Assembly: GCA_900074885.1 (NCBI GenBank)
Contig: FJUW01000004.1
Coordinates: forward strand, 930,001 to 994,000
Length of the DNA stretch: 64,000 nt
DNA from: Rhynchosporium graminicola
Taxonomy: Eukaryota > Ascomycota > Leotiomycetes > Helotiales > Ploettnerulaceae
Reading direction: 5' to 3'
Shown here: one piece after another, positions 34,314 to 45,122 of the stretch
Numbering within the stretch: the first letter of the stretch is position 1
How the letters are laid out: each line of letters opens with the position of its first letter
Notes under the pieces: model-generated
The model's database searches: none
What the model saw: the letters and a program-made list of their open reading frames with translations, nothing else
Told to the model about the DNA's origin: nothing
Made by a program: the position numbers and the translations under genes

Positions 34314-35068
34314 GACGACACTGAATGTGATGAAGATGCTCTGGATGTTACCACATGGTGTTGCTGTTGAATACGAGCTGCAATGTTTACCTTTTTGCAT
34401 CACACCCATGGCGATACTTTGTTGAAGGACATTTGAAACTCCATGGCGAATGGATGGATGGCAATGGTTATGGCTGCAGATGATATGATGAAGCGTGCAT
34501 GGAACTCTACGATGACGATGATTTTACCTGAGCTTTGCTATGGATGCTTCAGCGTTGATTTTCTTCCATCGAAGCAGACACGTAGTCGTCAAATACATGA
34601 GTCTGATGCTACATATAATTGTTCTGCCTCTTCATTGACATTGTGTTTTGCTTTCCTGTTCATCTAACATGAATACGAACAAGTTGAATAATAGGCACTC
34701 TACCTTCCCACCTCGTATTCCATATCCACAAAGGTCGGAACATGAAGGGAGTGGTGATCTCTTATGAATACTGAGTGCGCTTTGGCAGGTGTGTAGGATG
34801 ATTATATATTTGCCTCGGTCGTTTGGAGCTTTAAAGCTTGAGACGTTTCTAAGATTATAGCTGTCAGATACAGGCGCTAGATGCCAAAATACGCAGTAAT
34901 CAACATTTCCACGATTGTGGAACTTCAAAGGTCATTGGAATCATACACTGCCAGATCGTATTCAGCAATCAAGACGCCCCGAGCATAATGGTATTCCAGC
35001 CTCCCGTTCGATTAAAGCCGAATCATCCTCCCAAAGAAAACCCCTTAGATAGCGCAATGTCCATATCT
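34314..35068. other. Convergent intergenic spacer
   Basis: Spacer holding the 3' UTRs of the RGG protein gene (+) and the CorA-like gene (-). No coding signal recognised. Confidence 0.5.
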
Positions 35069-36952
35069 TCAATCGACGACTTTCTCCTCATCCCTCTTCC
35101 TCAATTTCCTCGTCATGTAATGCATCCCGACTTTCGAAGCCTTCTTCACCCACGCGTCCAAAGTCTCGGTGACGTACATGAGCAATCTGCTGAAGAAGAA
35201 CAGGAAGAGGAATGAGATGCTCATGAGCACGGCGAATGAGTACCAGTAATCATGGGTAGTGTAGACGCCTTCGAGATCTTTGATCTGTACCGAGAAGTAG
35301 GATGTCATTAAGCTGACGGGAAGGAAGAGGACGGAGAGTTTCGCGAGCAGAGTGGCGGATCGGGTGAGGCGGGCGGTGGCTTCGGAGTCCTTCTGAGAGT
35401 TGATGTTGAAATACTGGGGTTCTGTGTTAGGTGTGTGGTGGGAGATGGACGGGGTTCTAAGGTACGCACGGTTGATGCTAACGCTTCTTTTTCCGCGAGG
35501 AACTCCTTCGTTTCGCTCAAGATGAAGAGTTCAAGTCTGTCACTGAGTCGCTCGAAGCGTTGCGCTGCCGATAAAGCTAGTGAAACGCCACGGCTCCCTG
35601 GGCCGATACTGAAGCCAGCTGGAGTTTGTGGTGTTGCATGCCCATGGTTCATTGCTGATGTGGGTTCGAGGATGCGTTTTATGAGGTTCTTGTAGCCTTC
35701 GTACAGATGCTGGTTTTGTCTGATTTGACGACCGAGTAGATGGAGTCGTGGGATGATTTGGATATTAGGTGATGAGTTGGCCTTCCGATTCACTTCGTCC
35801 AAAATTGCAGCTTGCTGCTGTCTATCAGTCTTGCATTTTAAATTCGAGGATGGGAATATACAGACCAGTTCATCTAGTCGCTTGTGATACATAGCAACGG
35901 TTGAAAACACCGCTCGCCAATCATCGAACAGATAGTAGAATAACAAGCTTGCTCCCTCGAGACCTGAATGTGATTGAAAGGGGTCCAGCTTTAAAGCTTG
36001 TCGGACAGTTTGCATGGAGATGGGATCTGCAGTACCGTGTTTCGACAGTTGACTGAGCACACTCAATGTGTTTTTACGAATAGCAGCGAGATCTTCATAG
36101 TTCTCGAGCTGGCCTGGGTCCTCGTGGAGTGAGATAACAGTATCTACATTTTCTTAGAACGTAACTCGAAATAATTGATTGGAAAAAGGTTGCTTACGGT
36201 CCTCACAGATAACCAACCAAGAATACAAAGGCTTTTGGTTTCCCTCGAACACTTTCTCTATATCGCCGTCACTCGCTAGAGGTTTCAGCTCATGGATCCA
36301 ATTAGCACCCACGCAGAGGACTACAGCCTATTAGTAGTTAATTCGCGTATACAGCGTATAGGGACCGTACATTGTGCTCCGACATCATGAGACTGATAGT
36401 TTATCATCTGCCTTGCAAGGGTATAGTGGCTGATATCACTGTGTATAGACTTATGTCGGGACCTAGGGAGATCAACGCTCACGCCTTTCGTCGCAAGCTC
36501 GATATCATCCTTCCTGTATAGTTTGGCCCTGAACTTTCCCACTGGTTTGCTGTGATGAATCTCTGATTTTGGCGGATCCGTGTTGATGATAGCGAGAAGC
36601 CTCGGAGAGAATTTATAGTGTTTCCCTAGTAGATTCACCGTTTCTTTTTGTTGATGGGGAGCCCAGATATTACTATCGCGAACCTGTTAGTCGTTGAGCT
36701 GGACGTCGGAGGGAAGCCTTACATCCATCTCACAGGGCGTTCCGCCGAAGCAGGACTTTTCAATAGAGCCTCGATACCATCTGCCTGGAGGTTGAAGGCA
36801 ATCTCAGCCCCCTCCTCTCCAAACTGGCATACGAAATTCCGCGTGGTTTCGTTAAGGGCGCGTTTTTCACTCTCCTTGAAAGTGTACTCCTCGTCGAAGT
36901 CTGCGAATTCTCCGTCTTTCTGCATTATTGTAGCTGCAGCCGGATATGCCAT
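35069..36952 (-). CDS. CorA-like metal-ion transporter family protein
   Basis: Six exons on the minus strand (36952-36723, 36672-36371, 36320-36198, 36143-35866, 35817-35470, 35413-35069) give about 541 residues. Features of the fungal CorA-like group are RWINIWAPHQQ near the start, VGANWIHEL, a long helical middle (FDDWRAVFSTVAMYHKRLDEL) and two C-terminal membrane helices (LLAKLSVLFLPVSLMTSYFS and YSFAVLMSISFLFLFFFS). A charged tail follows. The classical GMN loop is not present: the segment between the helices reads KDLEGVYTTHDYW. Mg2+ transport is therefore not certain. A 48-bp intron (35865-35818) is a multiple of three without stop, so its retention would add 16 residues. Confidence 0.82.
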
Positions 36953-37247
36953 GGCATAGGAAACAAGTGAGAATCGAAGGAGGCAGCATGATGTTGGCAA
37001 TTAATGCAGTTGGAGTCGTTGTAGCCCCCAATGTGCAAGGCTGTCGGCTGAGTCCTGTGAGACCTGGGGCTTTTGACTCTGAGGTACAATACAGCCACTA
37101 AAAGCTCACCGATTCTGGGTCACAAGGGTCACATCACACGAGGTACACGGGGGTCATATGCGAGGCTAGGCCAATTCGTCTTGGGCAAAGGGACACGATT
37201 TTTACAGAAAGTGTAAATCAATAGTTTTAGTAAAGTGAGCGAAAAGT
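36953..37247. other. Upstream region of CorA-like gene
   Basis: No gene seen. Probably the promoter of the CorA-like gene, passing into the repeat-rich stretch. Confidence 0.4.
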
Positions 37248-37505
37248 TAGGTGATTTTGAAGTGTTACTTGAAATAATATCCTATGGAATCTTTATGATA
37301 ATTAGTATCGAGGCGATATCTCGACTTGCACTTGGCTAGCTTATCTAGGCGGAGCGATTTGATTCATATAGAGAGTGCAAAATAATATTCTAGTAATGGT
37401 TAGGTGACTTTTTAGTATTACTGAAGATAAGGTCTTGTGATATTTTCATGACTTTAGCATCGATTTGATACCTTGAATTACACTTGGCCTGCTATCGCCC
37501 GCTGA
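37248..37505. repeat. Diverged tandem repeat, period about 153 bp
   Basis: Two related copies start at 37248 (TAGGTGATTTTGAAG) and 37401 (TAGGTGACTTTTTAG). They can be aligned for about 100 bases, sharing blocks such as GATA/TCGA and TTGCACTTGGC versus TTACACTTGGC. A third weaker relative (TTCTGTGACTTTAGC) lies near 38332. Differences are mostly single-base. This looks like an old decayed satellite or transposon internal repeat. Confidence 0.55.
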
Positions 37506-37630
37506 AGAGGAAGCTTAAATCGCCGTGAAGCGAGGTCATCGGCGCTAAAGCTGATCTTGTAAGTATAACCTAATCTGACCTTCGAGTCCATGCTAATTCC
37601 CGGCAAAGCAATGCGTCTGGCCTCAATGAA

Positions 37631-38203
37631 GTCTATATAATATTGAGCTATTTGTGGATCACCAGTTAAAAAAACGGGTCACGTGAAATGCTATGATTGG
37701 CTAAAGCAAGGCCTTAGCAGGTGCACGGCCGAAAAGAAGGAACACGAAAATCTTACTCACGCCCGAATCAAAACAGCCCCGAAGCTTGCGTAGGGCAGCT
37801 GTTTGTGAGGACCCCTAACTACTTTCTTTATAGACGTACTTTCTTTATAGACTGCGCGAAGCAAGGTCCCTTGGCCCCGAAGCTTGCGAAGGGCCGCCGA
37901 GGAGTAGACCTTGTCTATATAATATTGAGCTATTTGTGGATCACCACTTATAAAAAAACGGGTCACGTGAAAGGCTGTGATTGGCTGCATCTAAGCGTGA
38001 CGCGCCTTGGCGGGTGCACAGCTGAAAAGGGGGATCATCAAAGTCTTACTCACGCCCGAATCAAAACAGCCCCGAAGCTTGCGTAGGGCAGCTGTTTGTG
38101 AGGACCCCTAAGTACTTTCTATCTACGGACTTTCTTTATAGACTGCGCGAAGCAAGGTCCCTTGGCCCCGAAGCTTGCGAAGGGCCGCCGAGGAGTAGAC
38201 CTT
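37631..38203. repeat. Tandem duplication, two units of about 285 bp
   Basis: Unit 1 (37631-37912) and unit 2 (37913-38203) start with GTCTATATAATATTGAGC and end with GGAGTAGACCTT. The last about 160 bases are almost identical, while the first part has small indels and substitutions. Each unit contains a CACGTG E-box, two GAAGCTTGCG(T/A)AGGGC blocks and a short TTTCTTTATAGAC repeat. Open frames here are by-products. The two units are too similar to be as old as the neighbouring 153-bp repeats. Confidence 0.85.
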
Positions 38204-39304
38204 TGTTATCAAAATATTCTGTAACTTTCAGCACCGAACCTGACCTTTTAACTCAATGTGCCCTATAACGCTGGGCTAATTATTCTTCTCCAGCGAAGCT
38301 ATATAGGTAGCCTTAATAAGATTATTCAAAATGTTCTGTGACTTTAGCGGTATACTTAACGAAATATCCTGTGATACAAAGTCAAAGTCGCGAAGATATC
38401 ACATGTCTTTGCTGAAGTCATGCCCTGAAGTGATATAGATACTAAGTATTTGATTACTTTGCTTCTATGAAGGATTTGCTTCATTCAAGACGAATTTGCT
38501 GAGCCTTGATGGGTCACATGTCAGGCGCCGGGTAGGCTGATATTTGGTGATGAAAGAAACGTTCTCTCGGAAAATGAGCAGCAGTTAGTATATAGAATTC
38601 GGCTTCTCCAAATAACTTTAAAGGAGGCATAGGAAATATCGAGCTTCTTTTGGATGCTATTTCATTCAAAAGTTATAGGGTCTGGCTGGGGCTGATAAGG
38701 ATTTTCTGAAATCTGTAATAATAACTCTTGGCTGGCACCTTTTCTAGAACACCAGTGTTTTTAAGGACAAGCGCAAACGCATATAGCACCGATACCATTG
38801 ACACTGCTACTATTAGCGCTTGTGGAGATATTGAAAGGGTTTAATTCACTCGTAAAGACAACGCTTCGCATTGCACTTGTCACTCTGACGACATTGCACC
38901 TGTATAGTGTGTGTAACAGCTTGTGTTGCAGCTTGTGTAGCGCCTGGCAGTGCTAATAAGCCACAAAGGGTATTTAACAAATGCATTGCTAACAATTTAC
39001 TAGCGCATGATTTCTTTGCTGAGGTAATTGTAGTGTGCGTGAAAGTCGCACAGATACTTAAAGGTATCTTTGGTACATACTTTTAGAAGAGTTAAACCTG
39101 AATCAGGCAAGTTCGCGAATCAAAATCCCACACATTTCATTCGACTGCCATTACCCTTTGGATATGCTGAGTTAATACGGTACGAGACGAAGAAGCAGAT
39201 CAGTGTATCAGGTGTTGAGAAACGAGTAGGGAAACAATATTCAGCAGCCCAGCAGAGTCGAATAGAAGATCGAAGCAGATCAGGATCCTCATTCAGCTTT
39301 CTGG
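38204..39304. other. AT-rich repeat-relic stretch
   Basis: No gene recognised. A few words are shared with the repeats just upstream (CTGTGACTTTAGC, ATCCTGTGATA), so this is probably decayed repetitive DNA. A plus-strand open frame at 39070-39333 runs into the CLC pseudogene and has no domain. Confidence 0.45.
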
Positions 39305-42047
39305 TCAACGATCTAAGCTCTCAAGGAATATGACAAGCCTCTTCTTGATGATAACCCCAACGACTGCGCTGCTTCCCTCTTCAACGATAATCAAATGTTT
39401 CAACCCAAGTTTCCCGAACAATTCCACTGCATATTCCATTGGGGCTTTAGCGCATACCGCCAAAGGAGTCCGGTCGATGAACGTCGATATGACACCTAGT
39501 ATACCCACTACTTCATTATCATACAGAATTCCGTCTTCGGTCAGAGCAAATTCCAACTCTGCTTGAGCAAGACATCCATGCAACATTTTGTTTGAATCGA
39601 CTAAGACCAGTCCTGCATCCATGAGACCGCGAGCTTTCAGTTGAGAGAGTTTAGTGACGAGAGTTGACTTGGCGACTTTATATTCGGACCCAATATCCAA
39701 TGTAATCTCTTTCATGGTCCGAGAAGGCGGAATCAGCTCTTCTACCAGAAACCCTTTATCCCGTACGATACCTAGAGCTTTTTCTGGATCTAGGAAAGGA
39801 TGGCCGAGGACTGTTTGTGCTAGGTCGTAAACGCTTTACCTGCTGATAGCATCGGCGACCCATGAGGCGACCATAATTGCAATCATGAATGGTGGGATAT
39901 AATCCACCTCGCCAGTAAGCTCAAATATGATTACTGCCAATGACACAGTCATTCTTGATACACCGGCCAGAAAAGCGGCCGCACCAACCATGGCAAACAT
40001 TCCCGGAGTATCAGTAGGGATGATCTGTCCGATCAGGCGGCTAAACAAAGCTCCTACGTCTAATGCTGGAATGATGATACCCGACGGCACTTTACACCCG
40101 AAGGTCACAACTGTGAGGACCAGTTTGAAATCGTTCCATGGACCAGTCAGCCTAGGTAACTCCTTTTGTCTTCCATCACCTCCTGCTGACATACCCACGA
40201 TCCTGCTGGATGCCGACAGTCCACCAGGAGGTTCTTGATAATGATATCTACAGGGTCGCGCGTGAGTGGATTGGGGAATTGTAGCAAAACGGTAACGAGA
40301 ACCACAGGAAAGAGTTCGAAAACTGGATTATTCTTGATGATGGAGTATTTGCGGAAAGCCTTGACGAAAGGAAATTGGCCTGGCAAAATATACCACCGAA
40401 TAACCCTCCGCAGATACCCAAGAATATGAAAACAAGATAGTGGATCGGGTCGTAGTCGATCCCGTAGTTGGTCTCGAAGAGTCGAAGAGAACCAGCTTTC
40501 CTGTTCCGGTGGGATTCAATGCTTTGAGAACAATGGCTGCGAAAAGAGAGCAGACGAAGGCTCGATAGAGCACACTTTTCGGGGGAGGTACGTACTGATT
40601 TCTGTCCTTGAAATCAGTCTTAGATCATAGCAAAGAGAGGAACTCCATCGACGGTACCTCGTAGGAAAACAGAACGCCACCAATTGGAGCTCCAAGCTTC
40701 CAAATGCTACACTAAGTCCAGCAGAACACGCAACGCTCAGCATCTCCCGCATTTTCTTCCCATTTTCCCGATACTTAGGGAAAAGGCTCGCGACCAGGTA
40801 GCCAACACATGTAGAGATGCTGTACACATTGGATGTTCAACTATTAATGACGTCCAGATGTCCCACGAAGAGGACAAGACATCTCTCAGGAGAGATGAGA
40901 GACAGATAGGCTTTCTCAGTACGTACTGAACGAATGGACCTTCTTTCCCCAGGCACATACCAGTCGACACCGCAAAAGTAGCTCCTATAGCTTTCACAAG
41001 CAATAGTTTGAAATCTAGGAAGTGAGAAATCACAAAACCTGACTAAAGATTCAATCAGTATATGGATAGAATATTTCGTACGGTCAAAGAATCTCATCAG
41101 CCTTCCATGCGCAGGATTGAATATCATCTGAATTAAAAAATTACTTACCAGGATGATTTTGATCTCAGGTATACCACCACCAGCTGCCATACTACAAACC
41201 CTGAGATTTTAGTGCTTTTCTTTCACAGCTCCGAATAAGCTGTGATCGAATAAACAAATAACGAAAGTTGTTGGTGGTTGAGCTTCTCAAAGGAGCTGCA
41301 AGAACAAAATTGAAATGAAAGAACGTACTACATGGACTTCCTCAATGCTTCTGGGCCCCTTTGCAGATCGCCGTCGTCTCGTCTCACAGCAGGCAGATTG
41401 GCTCTCGTCGTCATGATTACACCACCAGCGATGATGCCAAAAAGCAGGGCGAATCCAACATATATTCCGAAGCTTGTCCAGTAATTCTCTGCCCACATCT
41501 TCCACTCAGAGCAGAATTCATCAACCTTTGAGATTGAGTCTGGTAGTAAATTACCCATGCAGCATGCCTCACGACCTTGAAGGACGTTCGAGGAACAGTA
41601 GCCTACTTTGTATTCTGATATCGTGGCTACAGCGTTGTCCACGAGAAAGCAACGACTGCGGTAAGAATGCCTATCATTGACGCGGCTATCCATCCTTGAC
41701 ATGAATCCCAAAGCCGGAGTAGTCGACCTTTAAGACTTTTCCGGGCTTAATAGTTCTATACCGATAGGGATCTTTGATCTGGCACCCAGTTGATCACACT
41801 TGAAACCATCGATGCTCCTGCGAGCACTTACAAGATCATGTACCCTGTCAATTGTGGTGTAGTCATTGTACGGTAACCGCTCTCCGATCGCAGTACCAGC
41901 TAGTTCCTGTCCCTCCTTGGGGACATGAGATGAAACAATAGATGATGCTTCATCGTGAATTGGGGTTCTCTGCTTTCCGCCTCGCAGCTCAGCAATCCTA
42001 GGGTCCAGCAGTCGAGAGTTCTCATTGGCTTCCTCGTCGTGAGACAT
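39305..42047 (-). pseudogene. CLC chloride channel/transporter pseudogene
   Basis: A complete fungal CLC gene is readable in order. The start is MSHDEEANENSRLLDP (ATG 42047). It continues with the first helix segment LWDSCQGWIAASMIGILTAVVA, a Cys-rich loop (CSSNVLQGREACC), AAGGGIPEIKIIL, GKEGPFVH (rebuilt across an intron), SCSAG-type CSAGLSVAFG, APIGGVLFSYE, FGCKVPSGIIIPALDVGALF, and a CBS-domain tail ending KKRLVIFLESLDR at 39305. It is broken many times: a one-base loss near 41645, an 8-bp insertion near 40695, a perfect 8-bp tandem duplication at 40474-40489, a frameshift near 40380, a TGA at 40149-40147 with a frameshift just after, and a TAA at 39838-39836. Intact relatives carry Cl- (or Cl-/H+ exchange) in endomembranes. 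Another functional copy probably exists elsewhere. Confidence 0.88.
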
Positions 42048-43802
42048 GTTGCTGATATATTTCAAGACTTCGAATTCAAAGAGTATCGTAAGTGTCTCTT
42101 TGGAAACGAATAAACATAGGAAGATGCTTCACGAAATTACGCCCAATGTTCTGCTAAAGCAAAACTTCTGCGAGGCCTCCCACGGCATTCATACTTCGCC
42201 ATTGGATTGTGATGGGTAAAGATAAGGGAACCTTAAAAGAAGATAAGCCATCCCGCTAAAAGATAATAATAATTCGCTTGGCATATCCGTCCATGTGACG
42301 TGCACGTGTAGCAGTAAGCTCTATCGTTGCGCGAATCCTTGTTAGAAGCGCATCAACGGAGACCATTTTCGTATAAAAATGGTTTTAGCTTTCCCAATAC
42401 AAACGGATCCGATGCTGACCTCGAAGAGCAGGAACGACCCACTTTTCAATCAATTTAAGCGAGTAACTCCTAGAAAGTAAATAGAAGACTGGCATCTCAA
42501 TATTTGAAAAGCTGCCCAGAAACCGAGTTTTCAACAAGTCAGGCCTAGCAATTTCCTATCACGAGGCATATACTTGTCAAGCTATCCTCAAACATACCTT
42601 TAATACCAGCTGGTTAGATTTCCCCGCCACATGAATATTTCCCGTAGGCTACAGCCTACAACTCATATATTCCAGATAATAAATTTACGTTATCTATCTA
42701 CTCTATGAGGCTTACAATTTCTACCAGCCCCTGAGCCGAGGGACGAAAAGAAAAAAAACGGAAGGTTTTGAAGGCCAACATTTTAACCCTGGCTCATAAT
42801 CACAAACCAATAGTTGGAACCCGGCACTTGGCTTTATCTTCAGATCTTTCTCCCCACGTGCGCTCGGTAGCTTCTATTCCTATTCTGTCATCCAGCTCGC
42901 CCAGCGAGCTAACAAGCTGTCAGCCTGCCAGTCTTACCCACACGCACGGGTGGCAGTGGAATTCGAAAAGCGACGGACCTGTCGATCATAGCAGGCAGCG
43001 GAAGACCCACTCCCGCCGGTTGCCGAAACTCTCTGGTTCGATGACTCAGGTTGAAGAACTAAATAAAGAAAACTGGAGACGCTGGTGGTATCACAGAAGT
43101 AGAAAATGATTAAATGTCTATTACCAGACTTTCCTTTTTACTGTAAGTCAGGTAAGACCGCTTCCTTCCGATTATAATCTAGTTAATCACTCGCGGTGAC
43201 GTCATTGTCCATCCAAAAGTTGGATCGCAATTGCCTGTTATGCGCTTCGTATCAACCATACATAATTGTATTGGCGGCTGATTTTATGATTACCATAAGC
43301 AGGAAATCAAATGGATCGCAGGATGGCTGACGGCAATTTGAGCAGAGCAGCGCTATCAGGGTTCCAATCAGAATTACGACCGCAGTTTTAGGATATTAAC
43401 TAGATCATCGTTCGCTACTCCTCCTCGCCAACAGAGACCCGACGGGCATCTACGGTGTAGATCTTGGTGTAGATCTCCGACCTAGTTGCGGAGTAGGCTT
43501 GGCTTGGAGGCGGTCAAACAGGAAGACATTCGCTTAAAATAGATAGAGGATCTGATGGTCTCCAAATGAGGCATAAAGGACATGCTCCCGGCATGGCAAA
43601 GATAGCAATGTCAAATATCGTAGTCACATTAGTAAGGAGAATAGATCTTCCAAATTTATTAAAAAATGTCAATTGCAACCGAAGGCTTAACGGCAGCTTA
43701 TATTCTTCCGTGTAGCTAACTCTAAATAACAAGTCTAGAAATCCCACAAACGCCAGTCGCTATGCTTGACCAAGACCTAGAACTCTCCTGTCTCTCCATG
43801 TC
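42048..43802. other. Intergenic region
   Basis: No gene recognised. An ORF at 42768-43109 (about 113 codons) shows low-complexity Ser/His composition and no domain. The sequence before 42048 would have been the promoter of the CLC gene. Confidence 0.45.
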
Positions 43803-45122
43803 TCACCATTCAGGTAGTTGTGGTGCGCCCCTCTGCCGACGCCAGAAATTCGCACGCTGTAACCATGTTGCCCCAAGGAGCCAGCCCCAACGCTCCAAAA
43901 GAGGTTGGGAAAGCTCCCATGAGTTCTCATCAAGGGCATCATCTCCCCATATAATGACTTGCCCAACTTCATCACCCCTCTCTCCACCTACTATGCCGAG
44001 TTCTGAAACGAAGGCTCTCGCTACCTCGGACGTGACAGATATTAGGCAGTCTCGTAGTGTTGGAGAGGCAATCATATCGATTGTGTAGTAGTGAGGGGTG
44101 TCAAGCTGCGCTTTGCTAGGCTTCAGAACGTCAGGCAGCCCGTCACTCATGGATTTAAGAACTGCGAGATGCCGCTGCGAATGTGTTGTAGCTGCTGGAT
44201 CGCTGTATAAAGGGCGAAATATCTCAAGTATTTCTAACCGAGCTTTCATTCTGTCATACGGAGCCATCAACATAGACCTACATTTAACGGTCAGAGTGGC
44301 TCTCAGAAAGCAAAGAAAAACACATACGATGCTGGACCGCTTACTGTTCTTTGCACCTGATTTGTCTGTGCTTCGGACTGGGGAATATTCATTGACTGAA
44401 ACGAGGATCCCATTGAAGATCGAGGTCGAGAATCTCGGACGAATCCTGATGAATCGGGTGAGCTTTGTGAATTATGACGGAGTCCGGAATGATGTACTAT
44501 AGAACATGGCTGAGCCGATAGAGCAGAAGGGTCGGCATAAGAATTTATAGAAGGTGGCAACATCGAAGATGTCATGGACAGAGCCGCCATTGAGATCATG
44601 TCTGCACCTAGAGTTGCAGGTGGACTGCTAGCTCCTGAAATTGATGTTCCGGATATCGATGGTGAAAGTGAGTATTGTCGAGCGTCGCTTGGGAAAGAGG
44701 GCAGAGCAATTGACGACGACATCAGATGACTCGATGAAGATGATCCGTACATCTGAGCTCGTAGCGCTTCATTCTCTCGTCTCAACTCGTCGTTTTGGTA
44801 TCGTAGGCGTTCGATCTCTTCTGATTGTTCAGAATTCTGCTCCTTTTGCGCTTGCTCAAGACTCTTGAGGTGCTCCTTTCTTCTCCGACCTGAAAGTATC
44901 CGTTAGATGCCTTTCATGATGGTAGATCTGGAGACTGTACGAAATTCTCGCTGAGCAAGACGGTTATACTATTTACAAATTAGGAAAAGCTACGATGAAT
45001 GCTGTTTGCCGGGAACATACCTCGCGCTTGCGATCTTCCTTGTCTGCGTTAGGATCCATGTCACTCCGAAGTGTGTAATGCTTTGAGTTCCTAGTTGATA
45101 TTGTTGTTGTTGAGAAAGTCAT
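43803..45122 (-). CDS. bZIP transcription factor with DUF3425 tail
   Basis: Four exons (45122-45021, a 28-base microexon 44968-44941, 44889-44328, 44277-43803) give about 388 residues. The basic region is assembled from three exons: DRKRE, then YNRLAQREF, then RRRRKEHLKSLEQ. This matches the fungal N-x-x-A-Q-x-x-F-R bZIP consensus and is followed by a short zipper (IERLRYQNDELRRENEALRAQ). The middle is Ser/Pro-rich. The C-terminus (PYDRMKARLEIL, ELGIVGG, WELSQPLLERWGWLLG) is the DUF3425 domain found in many ascomycete bZIP regulators. It acts in the nucleus; the targets are unknown. The start may be 45182, 45122 or 45059; all are in frame. Confidence 0.85.

Noticed and set aside
37721..38086. 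Plus-strand open frame with an internal protein repeat
   Set aside because: The repeat in the protein is just the 285-bp DNA duplication read through; no domain, and the frame does not span natural boundaries.
42768..43109. 113-codon plus-strand open frame
   Set aside because: Low-complexity Ser/His composition, no domain, and no context beyond being upstream of the dead CLC gene.
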